DNA of 64,000 nucleotides from Denitrobaculum tricleocarpae (GCF_007004665.1 NZ_ML660061.1:177689-241688), one strand, 5' to 3'; counted from the first letter of the stretch, positions 45,624 through 54,278 are shown. Notes: generated from the letters alone by a model not told the origin. A program made the numbers and translations.

Positions 45624-45862
45624 AGTGGCCTCGTTTCTTGCTTCTTAATGGTGGGGCTCAAGAGGGTGAGACTGAGCTTCTGAACGGCCGGTCCGATCGC
45701 AAAGGCGATCACCGCGGCGGCCGGCCATGCCAGTAAAAAGGCGGACAGCCATTGCCGGATAAAATCGGGGTTCCAGCCGAGGTTGATCCAAGTCACCCAG
45801 CAGGTCATCAGCAGCGAAAGGGCGAAGGACATGAGGGCAGCGGACAGAAGGCGCTGTTTCAT
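45620..45862 (-). CDS. DUF2798 membrane protein
   Basis: An 80-residue protein with two transmembrane helices (about 7-27 and 40-62) and the TCWVTWINLG and FLLAWPAAAVIAF segments typical of DUF2798. The start at 45862 gives the family length; longer frames run into the neighbouring gene. Function unknown. It overlaps the RidA gene by 4 bases and follows the monooxygenase by 20 bases. Confidence 0.75.
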   Translation of the reverse strand: MKQRLLSAALMSFALSLLMTCWVTWINLGWNPDFIRQWLSAFLLAWPAAAVIAFAIGPAVQKLSLTLLSPTIKKQETRPL

Positions 45863-45882
45863 AATTTGGTCTTGGGCCCGTC

Positions 45883-46194
45883 TCAGCTTTGGGTTCCGGT
45901 TGGGCGGTTCCCGATTGGACCGAGCCGCTCGATGTAATTGACCTTGGTCAGTCCAAGCTTCAAATAGGCCACCGTGTGTGGTGCCTCGAAATGAGCTTTC
46001 AGAGCATCTTCGCCAGTCCAGCACTCCCAGAGGGTGAAGTGTTCAGGCCGCTCCAGGTTCTGCCGGATTTCAAAGGCAATACAGCCCGGTTCCAAGGCGG
46101 TCTTTTCCATCAGGTGCTGCAGCTCGGTCTGTGCCTTGATGAGGTCAGCTCCGTCATTCAAGGCGATTCCCGCGCTGATCCATAAATTCTGCAT
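45883..46194 (-). CDS. ABM-domain putative quinol monooxygenase
   Basis: A 103-residue ferredoxin-like alpha/beta barrel protein of the antibiotic-biosynthesis-monooxygenase type. LEPGCIAFEIRQNLERPEHFTLWECWTGEDALKAHFEAPHT-like segments show the pattern ...F...E.W....A...H...... His and Trp residues common in YgiN-like quinol monooxygenases are kept. GAGGAGC is upstream of the ATG. First gene of the operon and divergent from a LysR regulator, which probably controls it. Confidence 0.82.
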   Translation of the reverse strand: MQNLWISAGIALNDGADLIKAQTELQHLMEKTALEPGCIAFEIRQNLERPEHFTLWECWTGEDALKAHFEAPHTVAYLKLGLTKVNYIERLGPIGNRPTGTQS

Positions 46195-46280
46195 ATCTTG
46201 CTCCTCGCAAAAAACTCTTACGGCGCGGAGGAGTACAAGATTGCAAAAATAGATAATATGGACAATAAAGGTTTTATAAT

Positions 46281-46294
46281 TTCCAAAAATGGAA
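46281..46294. promoter_or_regulatory. Palindrome TTCCAAAAATGGAA upstream of a LysR gene
   Basis: A 5+5 inverted repeat (TTCCA and TGGAA) with a 4-base A-rich centre. It lies 2 bases before the proposed start of the LysR gene and 87 bases from the monooxygenase start. An identical 14-mer lies in the divergent LysR/aldo-keto reductase region at 62773-62786. It is a probable regulator site. Confidence 0.6.
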
Positions 46295-46296
46295 TC

Positions 46297-47199
46297 ATGC
46301 TGGACGATATTGCGCTCTTCATTCACATCGCGGACCGGCGCGGACTCTCCGCGGCGGCGGCCTCGCTCAATGTTCCTCCGGCGACAGTCACGCGCAGGCT
46401 AAAAAAACTCGAAGAGAGGCTGGGCTGTCAGCTCATTCTGCGTTCGGCGCGCAAGTTTCGTCTGACGAGCGAGGGAGAGGCCTACTATCGCGCCTACGCC
46501 GATCTGGTGAGAGAGTTCGAAGGCGTCGCAAGCGATCTCGAGGCCCAGCGGTCGGAACTCAAGGGACCGCTCAGCGTGCTTGCGCCGACAAACATTTCAG
46601 TCGGTTTTCTTCAACCCATGTGGTCCGCATTCATCGCGCGCTATCCCGAAATAGTGCTGCGTCTTTATCTCAGCAACGAGACCAAGGATATGCTTGATTC
46701 ACGCGTTGATCTGGCGTTGCGTATCGGTCCGCAGCGGGATTCTCAACTCTTTCAAAAGCGTCTCGGCAGTACGGCATCGATCATCGTTGCTTCGCCTGAT
46801 TACCTGGCAAAAGCCGGAACGCCGGAGAGCCTGGATGCTCTGCAGGATCACCGGATCGTCGCAAACACGACCTTTCCGCAATGGGTGATGACCCATCGTG
46901 CCGATAATGCCGAAGTGACGCTGCGGCTGTCGCCTTCGTCCATGGCCGATGATATCGGGTTGGTCAAGCAATTGGCCCGGGACGGGCACGGCGTTGCCCT
47001 TCTGCCTGTCAGTGAAGTGGTTGACGAGATTTGGCGGGGCAAACTGCGGCGTATTCTGACGGCCTGGCAAGGTCCCGACAGGGAGTTCTTCGCCGTATGG
47101 CCCACCGGTCGTCTCTTAAGTCTTCGTGCCGCCTGTCTGAGGGACTTCATGGCGCAGTACATCGGGCGAGAGTCCGTCTTGCAGGGTGGGATGCCCTGA
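46297..47199 (+). CDS. LysR-type transcriptional regulator (CrgA-like)
   Basis: A 300-residue regulator: winged helix-turn-helix (about residues 1-60, LNVPPATVTRRLKKLEERLG as recognition helix region) and a periplasmic-binding-like effector domain (about 90-290). The start could also be the ATG at 46258, but the LysR domain begins at 46297 and the palindrome would then be coding. It faces the monooxygenase/DUF2798/RidA operon and presumably regulates it and itself. The effector is unknown; the group often responds to quinones or aromatic acids. Confidence 0.88.
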   Translation: MLDDIALFIHIADRRGLSAAAASLNVPPATVTRRLKKLEERLGCQLILRSARKFRLTSEGEAYYRAYADLVREFEGVASDLEAQRSELKGPLSVLAPTNISVGFLQPMWSAFIARYPEIVLRLYLSNETKDMLDSRVDLALRIGPQRDSQLFQKRLGSTASIIVASPDYLAKAGTPESLDALQDHRIVANTTFPQWVMTHRADNAEVTLRLSPSSMADDIGLVKQLARDGHGVALLPVSEVVDEIWRGKLRRILTAWQGPDREFFAVWPTGRLLSLRAACLRDFMAQYIGRESVLQGGMP

Positions 47200-47363
47200 C
47201 GTGTCGGACGCCTGATATGAGGTTTCGAGCGTCTCTTGGGTTTGCTCGAGGTCTGCGGTCACTATGCTGCCATCCGACGGCAGCCATGCGGGTTCCCCGC
47301 TTTGCGCGGACCCGCTGCTGTTGTAGGAATGTATCCTTTGGAAACACGTGACTGGAGTAGGAA

Positions 47364-48272
47364 ATGACCGGCAAAGCAGTGGTTGGCTTCATCGGGGTTG
47401 GCCTGATGGGCTGGGGTATGGCTAAAAACGTTGTCGAGAAGGGCTATCCCCTGCTGGTCATGGCGCACCGCAAGCGCGAGGCCGTGGACGACCTGGTCGG
47501 CCGTGGCGCCAGCGAGGTGTCTTCGCCAAAGGAAATGGCGGAGAAGGCCGATGTCATCGTGCTCTGTGTCACCGGCGCGCCGCAGGTCGAGGACCTGCTG
47601 CGCCGTGAAGACGGAATTCTGGCGGGTGCGCGCGATGGCCTGACCATTATCGATACCTCGACCTCCGAGCCGGATCTGACGGAACGCCTGCACGCCGAGC
47701 TGAGCGAGCGCGGCATCACTTTCTTTGACGCACCGCTCTCGCGCACCCCGGCACATGCCTGGGAAGGGGAGCTCAGCACCTACGTCGGTGGCCCGGAGGA
47801 GCTGATCGAGAAGTGGCGGCCGCTGCTCTCGACCTGGGCCTCGGTCGTGATCCCGGCCCGGGGACCGGTCGGCGCGGCGCATGCGATCAAGCTGATCAAC
47901 AATCTCATTTCCATCGGCTACGCAAGCATCTGGTCAGAGTGCTACTCGATGATTTCCAAGATCGGTGTGGAGCCGGAAATCTTCCGGGAGATCGTGAGCA
48001 ATTCGGGAATGAACTGCGGCAACTTCCAGAACTATTCCAAGTACGTCTGCGAGGGCGATCCCAAGGCCCATGAGTTCACTCTGTCGAACTGCCTGAAGGA
48101 CATCACCTACTACAACCGGTTGGCCACGCGGAACGGCGCGGCGACCTTCATGTCCGACGGGGCCTTGCAGCTTTTGAAACTGGGCAACACCATGGGCTAC
48201 GGCGAGCGGAACATCCCTGAGCTGGTCGATGTCGTGGCGAAACTCAACGGCCAGGGTGAACGAACGAAGTAG
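47364..48272 (+). CDS. 3-Hydroxyisobutyrate-dehydrogenase-like NAD(P) oxidoreductase
   Basis: A 302-residue beta-hydroxyacid dehydrogenase. VGFIGVGLMGWGMAKNVVEKG is the Rossmann motif; IDTSTSEPD, FFDAPLSRTPAHAWEG (substrate loop) and the helix with the catalytic Lys (AHAIKLINNLISIG) follow. Candidate substrates are 3-hydroxyisobutyrate, tartronate semialdehyde or 2-hydroxy-3-oxo acids. GGAGTAGG lies before the ATG. It stands alone between the LysR gene and a reverse hypothetical gene. Confidence 0.9.
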   Translation: MTGKAVVGFIGVGLMGWGMAKNVVEKGYPLLVMAHRKREAVDDLVGRGASEVSSPKEMAEKADVIVLCVTGAPQVEDLLRREDGILAGARDGLTIIDTSTSEPDLTERLHAELSERGITFFDAPLSRTPAHAWEGELSTYVGGPEELIEKWRPLLSTWASVVIPARGPVGAAHAIKLINNLISIGYASIWSECYSMISKIGVEPEIFREIVSNSGMNCGNFQNYSKYVCEGDPKAHEFTLSNCLKDITYYNRLATRNGAATFMSDGALQLLKLGNTMGYGERNIPELVDVVAKLNGQGERTK

Positions 48273-48285
48273 TCAGGGATTGAGA

Positions 48286-48570
48286 TCAACGTAGTCGCAT
48301 TGTCACCCGTTCGCTGTCTTTGAATCGATGTCGGAAAACGATCTCGTCGTCCGAACGTTCGATGATCTTGAACCTATGCCGCCTGAAGACTTCAACAATC
48401 TCCTGCGACAGGTTTGAGAGCTCATGTTCCCGGCCCCTGATCAGGGCCGCAACCTTCTCTTTGACCTTCACGAAGTCTTTTTCGGCCTTTGCGGCCCGAT
48501 CTACTGCAAAGAGAAGGTCAATAAAAAACCAAAGGACTTCGTAAAACAAAAAATGAAGAATTAGATTCAT
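48286..48570 (-). CDS. Small membrane-anchored hypothetical protein
   Basis: A protein of about 94 residues, with one hydrophobic helix near the N-terminus (NLILHFLFYEVLWFFIDLLF), a charged coiled-coil-like region, and a basic C-terminus. The frame stays open upstream to 48687, but that part is not membrane-like. I find no family. The ribosome-binding site is weak, so the start is uncertain. Confidence 0.45.
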   Translation of the reverse strand: MNLILHFLFYEVLWFFIDLLFAVDRAAKAEKDFVKVKEKVAALIRGREHELSNLSQEIVEVFRRHRFKIIERSDDEIVFRHRFKDSERVTMRLR

Positions 48571-48775
48571 AAAGGAGTCGACGCCGAAGTTATTTTTGAG
48601 AGCCGCGTGACGGCTTTTCGCATAGTTAAGTGGTGATACAAATGCCCATTTAAAGGTTGTACAATGCCGAGCGGTCCGCCATTCCATTTGCAGCGCCTTG
48701 CGAAGTCGTTAGTCTAGCGGCTCTTCATCGAATCCGTTTGTCCGGGGGCCGATCGCCGTGTTTTTGCTGTCTCAC

Positions 48776-50131
48776 ATGCTCAAGAAGTTCATCCGCAAGG
48801 GTACGCTGCGTATCCACGATGCGGACGGGAAGCTTTACAGCTTCGGCGACGAGACAGAACCCGTCGTGACGCTGCGCTTTCACGATAAATCGCTGGCTTT
48901 CAAGATCTTCAAGAATCCCGAATTGCACACCGGCGAGGCCTATATGGATGGCACGCTGACCTTCGAGGACAGCGGGGTTTACGATCTGCTGACGCTCTTC
49001 GGGATGAACCGGCACAGCCTGGGCAGCTACCCGCTGCAGAATGTCTTGCGCAAAGTCTGGAAGACCTTTCGGACCCTGCAGCAGCATAATCCCGCAAAAA
49101 AATCGCAGCAGAATGTGGCGCACCACTATGACCTCTCGCGTCGGCTGTATGAGCTTTTTCTGGACGAGGATCTTCAGTATTCCTGCGCCTACTTCCGCAC
49201 GCCACAGGACTCCCTGGAAGAAGCGCAGGCCAACAAGAAACGCCATATCGCGGCCAAGCTGCGCCTGGAGGATGGACAGAAGATCCTTGATATCGGCTGC
49301 GGCTGGGGCGGTATGGCGCTTTATCTCGCCAGCCTCGCGGAGGTTGAAGTCACCGGTGTCACCCTCTCCAAGGAGCAATTGGAGGTCGCTCAGGCGCGCG
49401 CCAAAGAACTGGGGCTGGATCACCGGGTGAAGTTCGAACTGCGCGATTACCGCCATCTGGAGGGGCCTTTCGACCGCATCGTCTCGGTCGGCATGTTCGA
49501 GCATGTCGGGGTCGGGCACTACGACGAGTTCTTCACCAAGGTGAAGTCCCTGCTGACCGACGACGGCCTCGCGCTGATCCATTCGATTGGCCATATGTCG
49601 CCGCCGGGCACCACCGGCCCATGGATCCGCAAGTACATCTTTCCCGGCGGCTACTCGCCTTCGCTCTCCGAGGTCTGCGCCGCCACCGAGCGGGCTTATC
49701 TCTGGGTCACGGACGTCGAGGTTTTGCGCATGCACTATGCCGATACGCTCAAGGCCTGGCGTGACCGCTTCGAGGCCAACCGTGCCGAGATCGCGCAGAT
49801 CTATGACGAGCGCTTCTGCCGCATGTGGGAATTCTATCTGATCTCCGCCGAGATGGCCTTCCGCCGGGGGTCTTCCATGGTGCTGCAGCTGCAGCTCTCC
49901 AAGGAGTGCCTGGCCGCGCCCATGACCCGCGACTACATGCATGAGGCCGAGGCTAAACTGCCTGCGCCCTTCAAGGTCCTGGCGGCAAAGTCTCAGGAGC
50001 CAGAGCCGCAGGCGCCAGAGCCGCAGGCGCCAGAACCACAGGAACCAGAACCACAGGAACCAGAACCACGGGAACCAGAACCACAGGGAACAGAGGCCCA
50101 AAAGATCGAAACCCAGAAGGTCGAGGCATAA
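48776..50131 (+). CDS. cfa: Cyclopropane-fatty-acyl-phospholipid synthase with a repetitive tail
   Basis: A 451-residue SAM-dependent enzyme that adds a methylene bridge across cis double bonds of membrane lipids. After a roughly 130-residue N-terminal lipid-binding domain comes YDLSRRLYELFLDEDLQYSCAYF, the SAM motif LDIGCGWGG, and the VGMFEHVGVGHYDEFF active-site region. The last about 45 residues (from about 408) are a low-complexity tail of repeated Glu-Pro-Gln/Ala units, unusual for CFA synthases. A GTG at 48758 is an alternative start. Confidence 0.92.
   Translation: MLKKFIRKGTLRIHDADGKLYSFGDETEPVVTLRFHDKSLAFKIFKNPELHTGEAYMDGTLTFEDSGVYDLLTLFGMNRHSLGSYPLQNVLRKVWKTFRTLQQHNPAKKSQQNVAHHYDLSRRLYELFLDEDLQYSCAYFRTPQDSLEEAQANKKRHIAAKLRLEDGQKILDIGCGWGGMALYLASLAEVEVTGVTLSKEQLEVAQARAKELGLDHRVKFELRDYRHLEGPFDRIVSVGMFEHVGVGHYDEFFTKVKSLLTDDGLALIHSIGHMSPPGTTGPWIRKYIFPGGYSPSLSEVCAATERAYLWVTDVEVLRMHYADTLKAWRDRFEANRAEIAQIYDERFCRMWEFYLISAEMAFRRGSSMVLQLQLSKECLAAPMTRDYMHEAEAKLPAPFKVLAAKSQEPEPQAPEPQAPEPQEPEPQEPEPREPEPQGTEAQKIETQKVEA
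49998..50100 (+). repeat. Tandem Glu-Pro-Gln codon repeat in the CFA synthase tail
   Basis: Units CAGAGCCGCAGGCGC and then CAGAACCACAGGAAC repeat in phase (12-15 bases), coding for EPQAP and EPQEP-type repeats. The codon use differs between the first and last units. It is coding and looks prone to length change by slippage. Confidence 0.8.
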
Positions 50132-50454
50132 TCCTTCGGACCGTGTGTCGCAGACTGTGATGACCCTCTTGCGTCCAGATCACAGCTTTGTGTGTATCTT
50201 CACAAATTGCTGTTGTCAGGGAGGGCGCGGATGGGGGATCGGGTCTGAAAAACGCGGAAATGCGCCATTGTGGGTGCTGCAACTTTGTCGCGCATAAATT
50301 ATATTGCGCAATCGTGTTTTTAGCCTATTGCAGCCGGGAAAATCTTGACTAAATCAGTAGGTTAAGCTCCCGCCGTGGACCAAGGCCCTCTGTGCCAACC
50401 CTGCGGCCGGCGCTCTTCTTTATGCGAATATCTTTGGCGTGTGTAGGGTTCTCA
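50132..50454. other. Intergenic region before the exported hydrolase
   Basis: These 323 bases hold no gene. The dyad-like site at 50345-50362 is the only notable element. TGTGATG/GATCACAGC and TTCACAAATTG at 50155-50215 are loosely symmetrical. A promoter for the hydrolase is expected here. Confidence 0.4.
50345..50362 (+). promoter_or_regulatory. Possible Rrf2/IscR-type box
   Basis: TTGACTAAATCAGTAGG resembles the Rrf2-family (IscR type 1) consensus with half-sites YYGACT and AGTCRR around an A/T-rich centre, with one mismatch in the right half. The TTGACT could also serve as a -35 element. It lies about 95 bases upstream of the hydrolase gene. No rrf2 gene is in the window. Confidence 0.3.
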
Positions 50455-51504
50455 ATGCACCGGGTTTCTGCCGTCGTCTCTTCTCTGCTGTTCCTTGTTC
50501 TCTCCGTGCCTCTTGCGGTTTCGGCGGCGCCCGTCGAGCGGTTCGTTATGTTCGAGGGAGCGGGCGGAGCGACCCTTGCCGGGCTCCTGACCCTGCCGGA
50601 CGACGATGACGAGGCGCCCTTTCCGGCCATGCTTCTGCTCCAGGGCAGCGGGCCGACGGACCGGGACGGCAATCAGCTTCCCGAGGTCAGAACCAATCTT
50701 TTGCGCCAGCTGGCCCGAAACCTGGCCGATGCGGGCATAGCGACCCTGCGGTATGACAAGCGGGGCATGCACGCCAACGCCAAGGAACTGCCGCAGGACT
50801 TCGATGCGCTGCGCGCGTTCGTGGCCTGGGAGAATTTTGTCGGGGATGCGGAGCGGGCCTATCGCTGGCTGGCTGCCGATTCCTCGATTGATGGTGAGCG
50901 GGTCGGGATTGCCGGGCACAGTGAGGGCGGCCTGATTGCCTTGAGCATCGCGCAGCAGGGCGGAAGCTCTCCCAAGGTTCTGGTTTTGCTCTCAACGCCG
51001 GGCCGGCCCTTTGGGGCTGTCATCGCGGATCAGCTGACCGGTCTTATGGAACGTCAGGGAGCCACCGATGCGCAACAGGCTGAGATCCTGAGCGCGGATC
51101 AACGCATCCGCGCCGCGGTTGTGGCAACGGGCGAGATCCCCGACGATGTGCCGCCGGGTCTGCAGCCGATCTATCCTCAGTATCTTGGCCGCTACTATCA
51201 GTCCCTGCTTCAGTTCGATCCCGCCAAGGCGCTTGAACTGTACGATGGCCCGAGCCTCGTTCTGGCGGGCGGCAACGATCTTCAGGTCTCTCCGGAGCGT
51301 GACTTCCGGCCGCTTTCGGCCATCCTGCTGGCCAAGGATAACGGCAGCGCGGCCTTCATCGCGCCGGGCGTCAGTCACAATCTCAAGCTGGCCGCGCCGG
51401 GAGAGTCCGGGTTTGAGGGGCTGATCGATGCCGGCATCGATGCGGAGCTGAACGGCTGGCTTTCCCAGATGCTGAACGACGAGAGCGCCGCATTCTGGAA
51501 GTAG
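50455..51504 (+). CDS. Exported alpha/beta hydrolase
   Basis: A 349-residue serine hydrolase with a signal peptide (MHRVSAVVSSLLFLVLS and cleavage near SAA-AP). The strand before the oxyanion region reads AMLLLQGSGPTDRDGN, the nucleophile elbow GHSEGG has Ser at about residue 156, and Asp (GGNDLQV) and His (GVSHNLK) lie near the C-terminus. It belongs to a periplasmic DUF-type esterase or dipeptidyl-peptidase-like group. An in-frame ATG at 50422 is possible but would not give a cleaner signal peptide. Confidence 0.85.
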   Translation: MHRVSAVVSSLLFLVLSVPLAVSAAPVERFVMFEGAGGATLAGLLTLPDDDDEAPFPAMLLLQGSGPTDRDGNQLPEVRTNLLRQLARNLADAGIATLRYDKRGMHANAKELPQDFDALRAFVAWENFVGDAERAYRWLAADSSIDGERVGIAGHSEGGLIALSIAQQGGSSPKVLVLLSTPGRPFGAVIADQLTGLMERQGATDAQQAEILSADQRIRAAVVATGEIPDDVPPGLQPIYPQYLGRYYQSLLQFDPAKALELYDGPSLVLAGGNDLQVSPERDFRPLSAILLAKDNGSAAFIAPGVSHNLKLAAPGESGFEGLIDAGIDAELNGWLSQMLNDESAAFWK

Positions 51505-51521
51505 GTTTAGCCGACCGTCAT

Positions 51522-51911
51522 TCACCCGGCCTTTAAGATGACATGTTCAACCTGCGCCGAGGTGACTTCCGCCCGGTGCAGCAGGTCTGCGACCAGTTCC
51601 CGGGCGGCCCTGGAGGTCAGGCCCGAGAGCCGGCATTTGATCGAGGTCTGACCGGCGTTGCCGCTGCGCAGAGACAGGGTGATAATCTTCGCGCCCTTGC
51701 CCTTCAACAGAGGGGAAACACTGCAGAGCAGTTGCGCATCGCCTTGTCCTGAAATGCGCAGATCATGCGAGATTTCCATTCCCGGGAAGAGCGCTGCGAC
51801 ATCGTCGAGGCCGTCTCCGCTTCGGTTGCCCGCGCGGGTTTCGGGTTTTGCAGCCTCGCTCCGGCTTTCACTGGAAATCTTGCTTTTGATCGAAATATCG
51901 GGCGCATTCAT
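51522..51911 (-). CDS. Hypothetical protein (129 aa)
   Basis: A small soluble protein. Residues 1-40 are polar and likely disordered; the remainder looks like a small alpha/beta domain (ISHDLRISGQ, KIITLSLRSG, IKCRLSGLTSRAARELVADLLHRA, VEHVILKAG) somewhat like an ACT-type fold. No named family is recognised. It converges with the hydrolase gene, 17 bases apart. Codon use looks normal, so it is probably real. Confidence 0.55.
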   Translation of the reverse strand: MNAPDISIKSKISSESRSEAAKPETRAGNRSGDGLDDVAALFPGMEISHDLRISGQGDAQLLCSVSPLLKGKGAKIITLSLRSGNAGQTSIKCRLSGLTSRAARELVADLLHRAEVTSAQVEHVILKAG

Positions 51912-52145
51912 GGCTCACCTCGCGGTTTGGCTTCCAAATCGCGCCGGGCGGCCAGCTTTTACGGAGACATCTGCGGGGAAGGGGGCAACTGAGAAAAGGC
52001 GGATTTCGCCTCTCGGTTTAGCTGCATTTCTTCCGCGCCCGCAAGCTGAGACAAATCGGCGCGGAATTTTTCTAGCGCAATCGGAGGCGCCTGTCACCCC
52101 TTCAAATGCAGTGAGTTGAACCCGGTCCAAACTGGGTCAATTGCG

Positions 52146-53390
52146 CTACTGGGCCGCTGCGGCTGCCTTGCGAACCAGCGGGTTTTCATCGATCGGCAGG
52201 TGGATCGCGGCGGCCAAAAGGCCCAGCACAATGCCCGCCCACCAGACCGGGTCATAGGTGCCGATGCTGTCGTAAAGGTAACCGCCGAGCCAGACACCCA
52301 GGAAACTGCCGACCTGGTGGCTGAAGAATACAATGCCGAACAGCGTTGCCATGTAGCGGACGCCGAAGACCTGGGCCACGATGCCTGTGGTCAGCGGCAC
52401 CGTGGAGAGCCAGAGAATGCCCATGACCGCGGCAAAGGCATAGATCGTGACCTCGGTCTTGGGCAGCAAAAGCAGCGCCGTGATGGCGATGGTCCGTGCA
52501 AAGTAAATCGTGCTCAGGCCACACTTCTTGCTCCAGCGCTGGCCCGCTGCGCCGGAGAGGAAAGATCCGATAATGTTGAAGAGCCCGATGAGCGAGATGG
52601 CGTAGGCCCCCACTTCCGCGCCCAGGCCCAGATCCTGCACATAAGCCGGGAAGTGAACCGTGATGAAGGCGACATGGAACCCGCAGACAAAGAACCCGAT
52701 GGTCAGCAGAATAAAGCCCTTGTGTTCGGTCGCCTCCCGCAAGGCCTCGCGCAGGGTCTGATCGCTGTGCGCTTCACCCTTGCCGGTGGTGATGTGCGGC
52801 AGGCAAAAGGCGAGCGGGATAATCAGCAAGGCCGAGGCCGCCAGAATCAGCAGGGCGGAGTGCCAGCCGAAGTTCGCAATGAAAGCCTGGCCCAGAGGCG
52901 AAAAGACCACCTGCCCGAAGGAACCTGCCGCCGTGCCCAGACCCAGCGCAAGTGACCGGCGTTCAGGGCCGACGACTTTCGCGATCGCTGCAATGGCGAT
53001 CGAGAAGGCGGTGAAGGCAACGCCCAGTCCGGTCAGGATCCCGCCAAAGAGGTGGAGTTCCAGGCCACTTTCCGCCGCCGCCATGCCCCAGACGCCCGCG
53101 CCATAGACGACCGCGCCCAACGCGAGCACGCGCGAAGGACCAAAGCGATCCGCCAGTGCTCCGGCGATCGGCACGCCAATGCCCCAGAGTAAATTCTGGA
53201 TTGCCATGGCCAGGGCGAAGGTCTCCCGGTCCCACCCTCTGGCAAAGGTCATGGGCTCGAGAAACAGGCCGAAGACCGAGCGCACGCCAAAGCCCACCAT
53301 GGCGATCAGGCAGCCGACAATGATGACAATGACCGGTGTATGCCAGAAGGGCGTGGTGGGAGTGGCGGTCGAAGAATTCATCGCAGGCAT
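52146..53390 (-). CDS. MFS transporter
   Basis: A 414-residue major facilitator with about 12 transmembrane helices. GVGFGVRSVFGLFLEPM-like start, ALADRFGPSRVLALGA (MFS motif A), and FFSHQVGSFLGVWLGG are typical of the oxalate:formate/monocarboxylate-like subgroup (the pattern ...HQVG.FLG.WLGG). Start could be the second Met at 53381. It is divergent from a MarR regulator with an operator between them and is therefore probably repressed by it; a substrate is not predicted. Confidence 0.9.
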   Translation of the reverse strand: MPAMNSSTATPTTPFWHTPVIVIIVGCLIAMVGFGVRSVFGLFLEPMTFARGWDRETFALAMAIQNLLWGIGVPIAGALADRFGPSRVLALGAVVYGAGVWGMAAAESGLELHLFGGILTGLGVAFTAFSIAIAAIAKVVGPERRSLALGLGTAAGSFGQVVFSPLGQAFIANFGWHSALLILAASALLIIPLAFCLPHITTGKGEAHSDQTLREALREATEHKGFILLTIGFFVCGFHVAFITVHFPAYVQDLGLGAEVGAYAISLIGLFNIIGSFLSGAAGQRWSKKCGLSTIYFARTIAITALLLLPKTEVTIYAFAAVMGILWLSTVPLTTGIVAQVFGVRYMATLFGIVFFSHQVGSFLGVWLGGYLYDSIGTYDPVWWAGIVLGLLAAAIHLPIDENPLVRKAAAAAQ

Positions 53391-53478
53391 CCAGGCTTGA
53401 GAGAACGAAGGAATAACTGTTGGACGGTTGGGCCGTACAAAGTGCCGCGATGGACAGGAACCCCGACAATCCCTATAA

Positions 53479-53494
53479 TAGTGTAATTACACTA
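53479..53494. promoter_or_regulatory. Perfect palindrome TAGTGTAATTACACTA, MarR operator candidate
   Basis: A 16-base perfect palindrome in the middle of the 132-base gap between the divergent MFS and marR genes. It matches the AT-centred dyads recognised by MarR regulators. A second partial copy, AGTGTATATGCATA, follows directly at 53494-53507. Confidence 0.75.
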
Positions 53495-53522
53495 GTGTAT
53501 ATGCATAGGATGGTCAACGGCA

Positions 53523-54236
53523 GTGGGAAAAGCAGGAGATGAAGCCAGAGGCCGGGGGACGCGCGCGCGCCAATCCGGCCGCCCCCAGTCCGGTCGACCC
53601 CAATCCCGGCGTGGTCAATCCGACGAGCGGAGCCGCGCGCCGCGTGACGACCGGGCGGATGCCGCTCCCAATCCTAGTGGCTCCAATCCGGGTGATTCCA
53701 ATCCGGGTGACTCAGGTCCGGGCTATGCAGATCGGCCGCTTATGGAAAAAGACGGCATTCCGGCTCGGCTTGCGGTCGGCGCGAAAGAACGCGAGGCCCT
53801 GCTGGACGCGATTGGCGGTTCGCGAACCAGTTACTGCACCTGTGCCATGCTGCGCCGGGCCAGCCGGCGGGTCACGCAGGTCTATGATCAGGCCTTAAAG
53901 CCCTTTGGCTTACGTCTTACGCAGTACTCGCTTCTGGCCAATCTCCTGCGCAATGAAGACATCAGCATCACGGATCTTGCCGAACTCCTGGATATGGAGC
54001 GTACAACCCTGACGCGGAACCTGAAGCCGCTGGAGGCCGCCGGCTGGCTGCGCATAAAACCCGGCCCGGACCGGCGCAGCCGCGCGGTGGCGATCACTCC
54101 GGAGGGGCAGGCGGTTGCTGAGCGGGCCTTTCCGGCCTGGCAGCAGGCGGAGCGGACGTTTCGTGCGTCCATGGGGCGTGTAGAATCGGCGGAGCTGCGG
54201 CAGCTGCTGGGCACGGCCATGTCTGCTGTTGACTAG
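53523..54236 (+). CDS. MarR-family transcriptional regulator with disordered N-terminus
   Basis: A 237-residue protein from a GTG at 53523, or 164 residues from the ATG at 53742. The conserved part starts around residue 80: LRRASRRVTQVYDQALKPFGL, then the winged helix (ISITDLAELLDMERTTLTRNLKPLEAAGWL, then PGPDRRSRAVAITPEG). The first 75 residues, if translated, are Arg/Gln/Ser- and Pro/Asp/Gly-rich repeats (NPGDSNPGDS) with no known function. It probably represses the MFS gene; conserved cysteines near residues 104-107 (SYCTCAML) suggest redox or thiol-responsive control. Confidence 0.85.
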   Translation: MGKAGDEARGRGTRARQSGRPQSGRPQSRRGQSDERSRAPRDDRADAAPNPSGSNPGDSNPGDSGPGYADRPLMEKDGIPARLAVGAKEREALLDAIGGSRTSYCTCAMLRRASRRVTQVYDQALKPFGLRLTQYSLLANLLRNEDISITDLAELLDMERTTLTRNLKPLEAAGWLRIKPGPDRRSRAVAITPEGQAVAERAFPAWQQAERTFRASMGRVESAELRQLLGTAMSAVD

Positions 54237-54278
54237 AGCTGCGGCTGACTAGAGCTGCGGCTGACTAGAGCTGCGGTC
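54231..54278. repeat. Three tandem 16-base repeats over the marR stop
   Basis: GACTAGAGCTGCGGCT occurs at 54231-54246 and 54247-54262, with a variant third unit (ending GGTC) at 54263-54278. Unit one contains the marR stop codon TAG. Additional tandem units may have arisen by slippage. Confidence 0.8.

Noticed and set aside
47288..47315. Inverted repeat GCGGGTTCC/GGACCCGC upstream of the dehydrogenase gene
   Set aside because: The stem is short with a bulge and no T-run, so neither a terminator nor an operator is supported.
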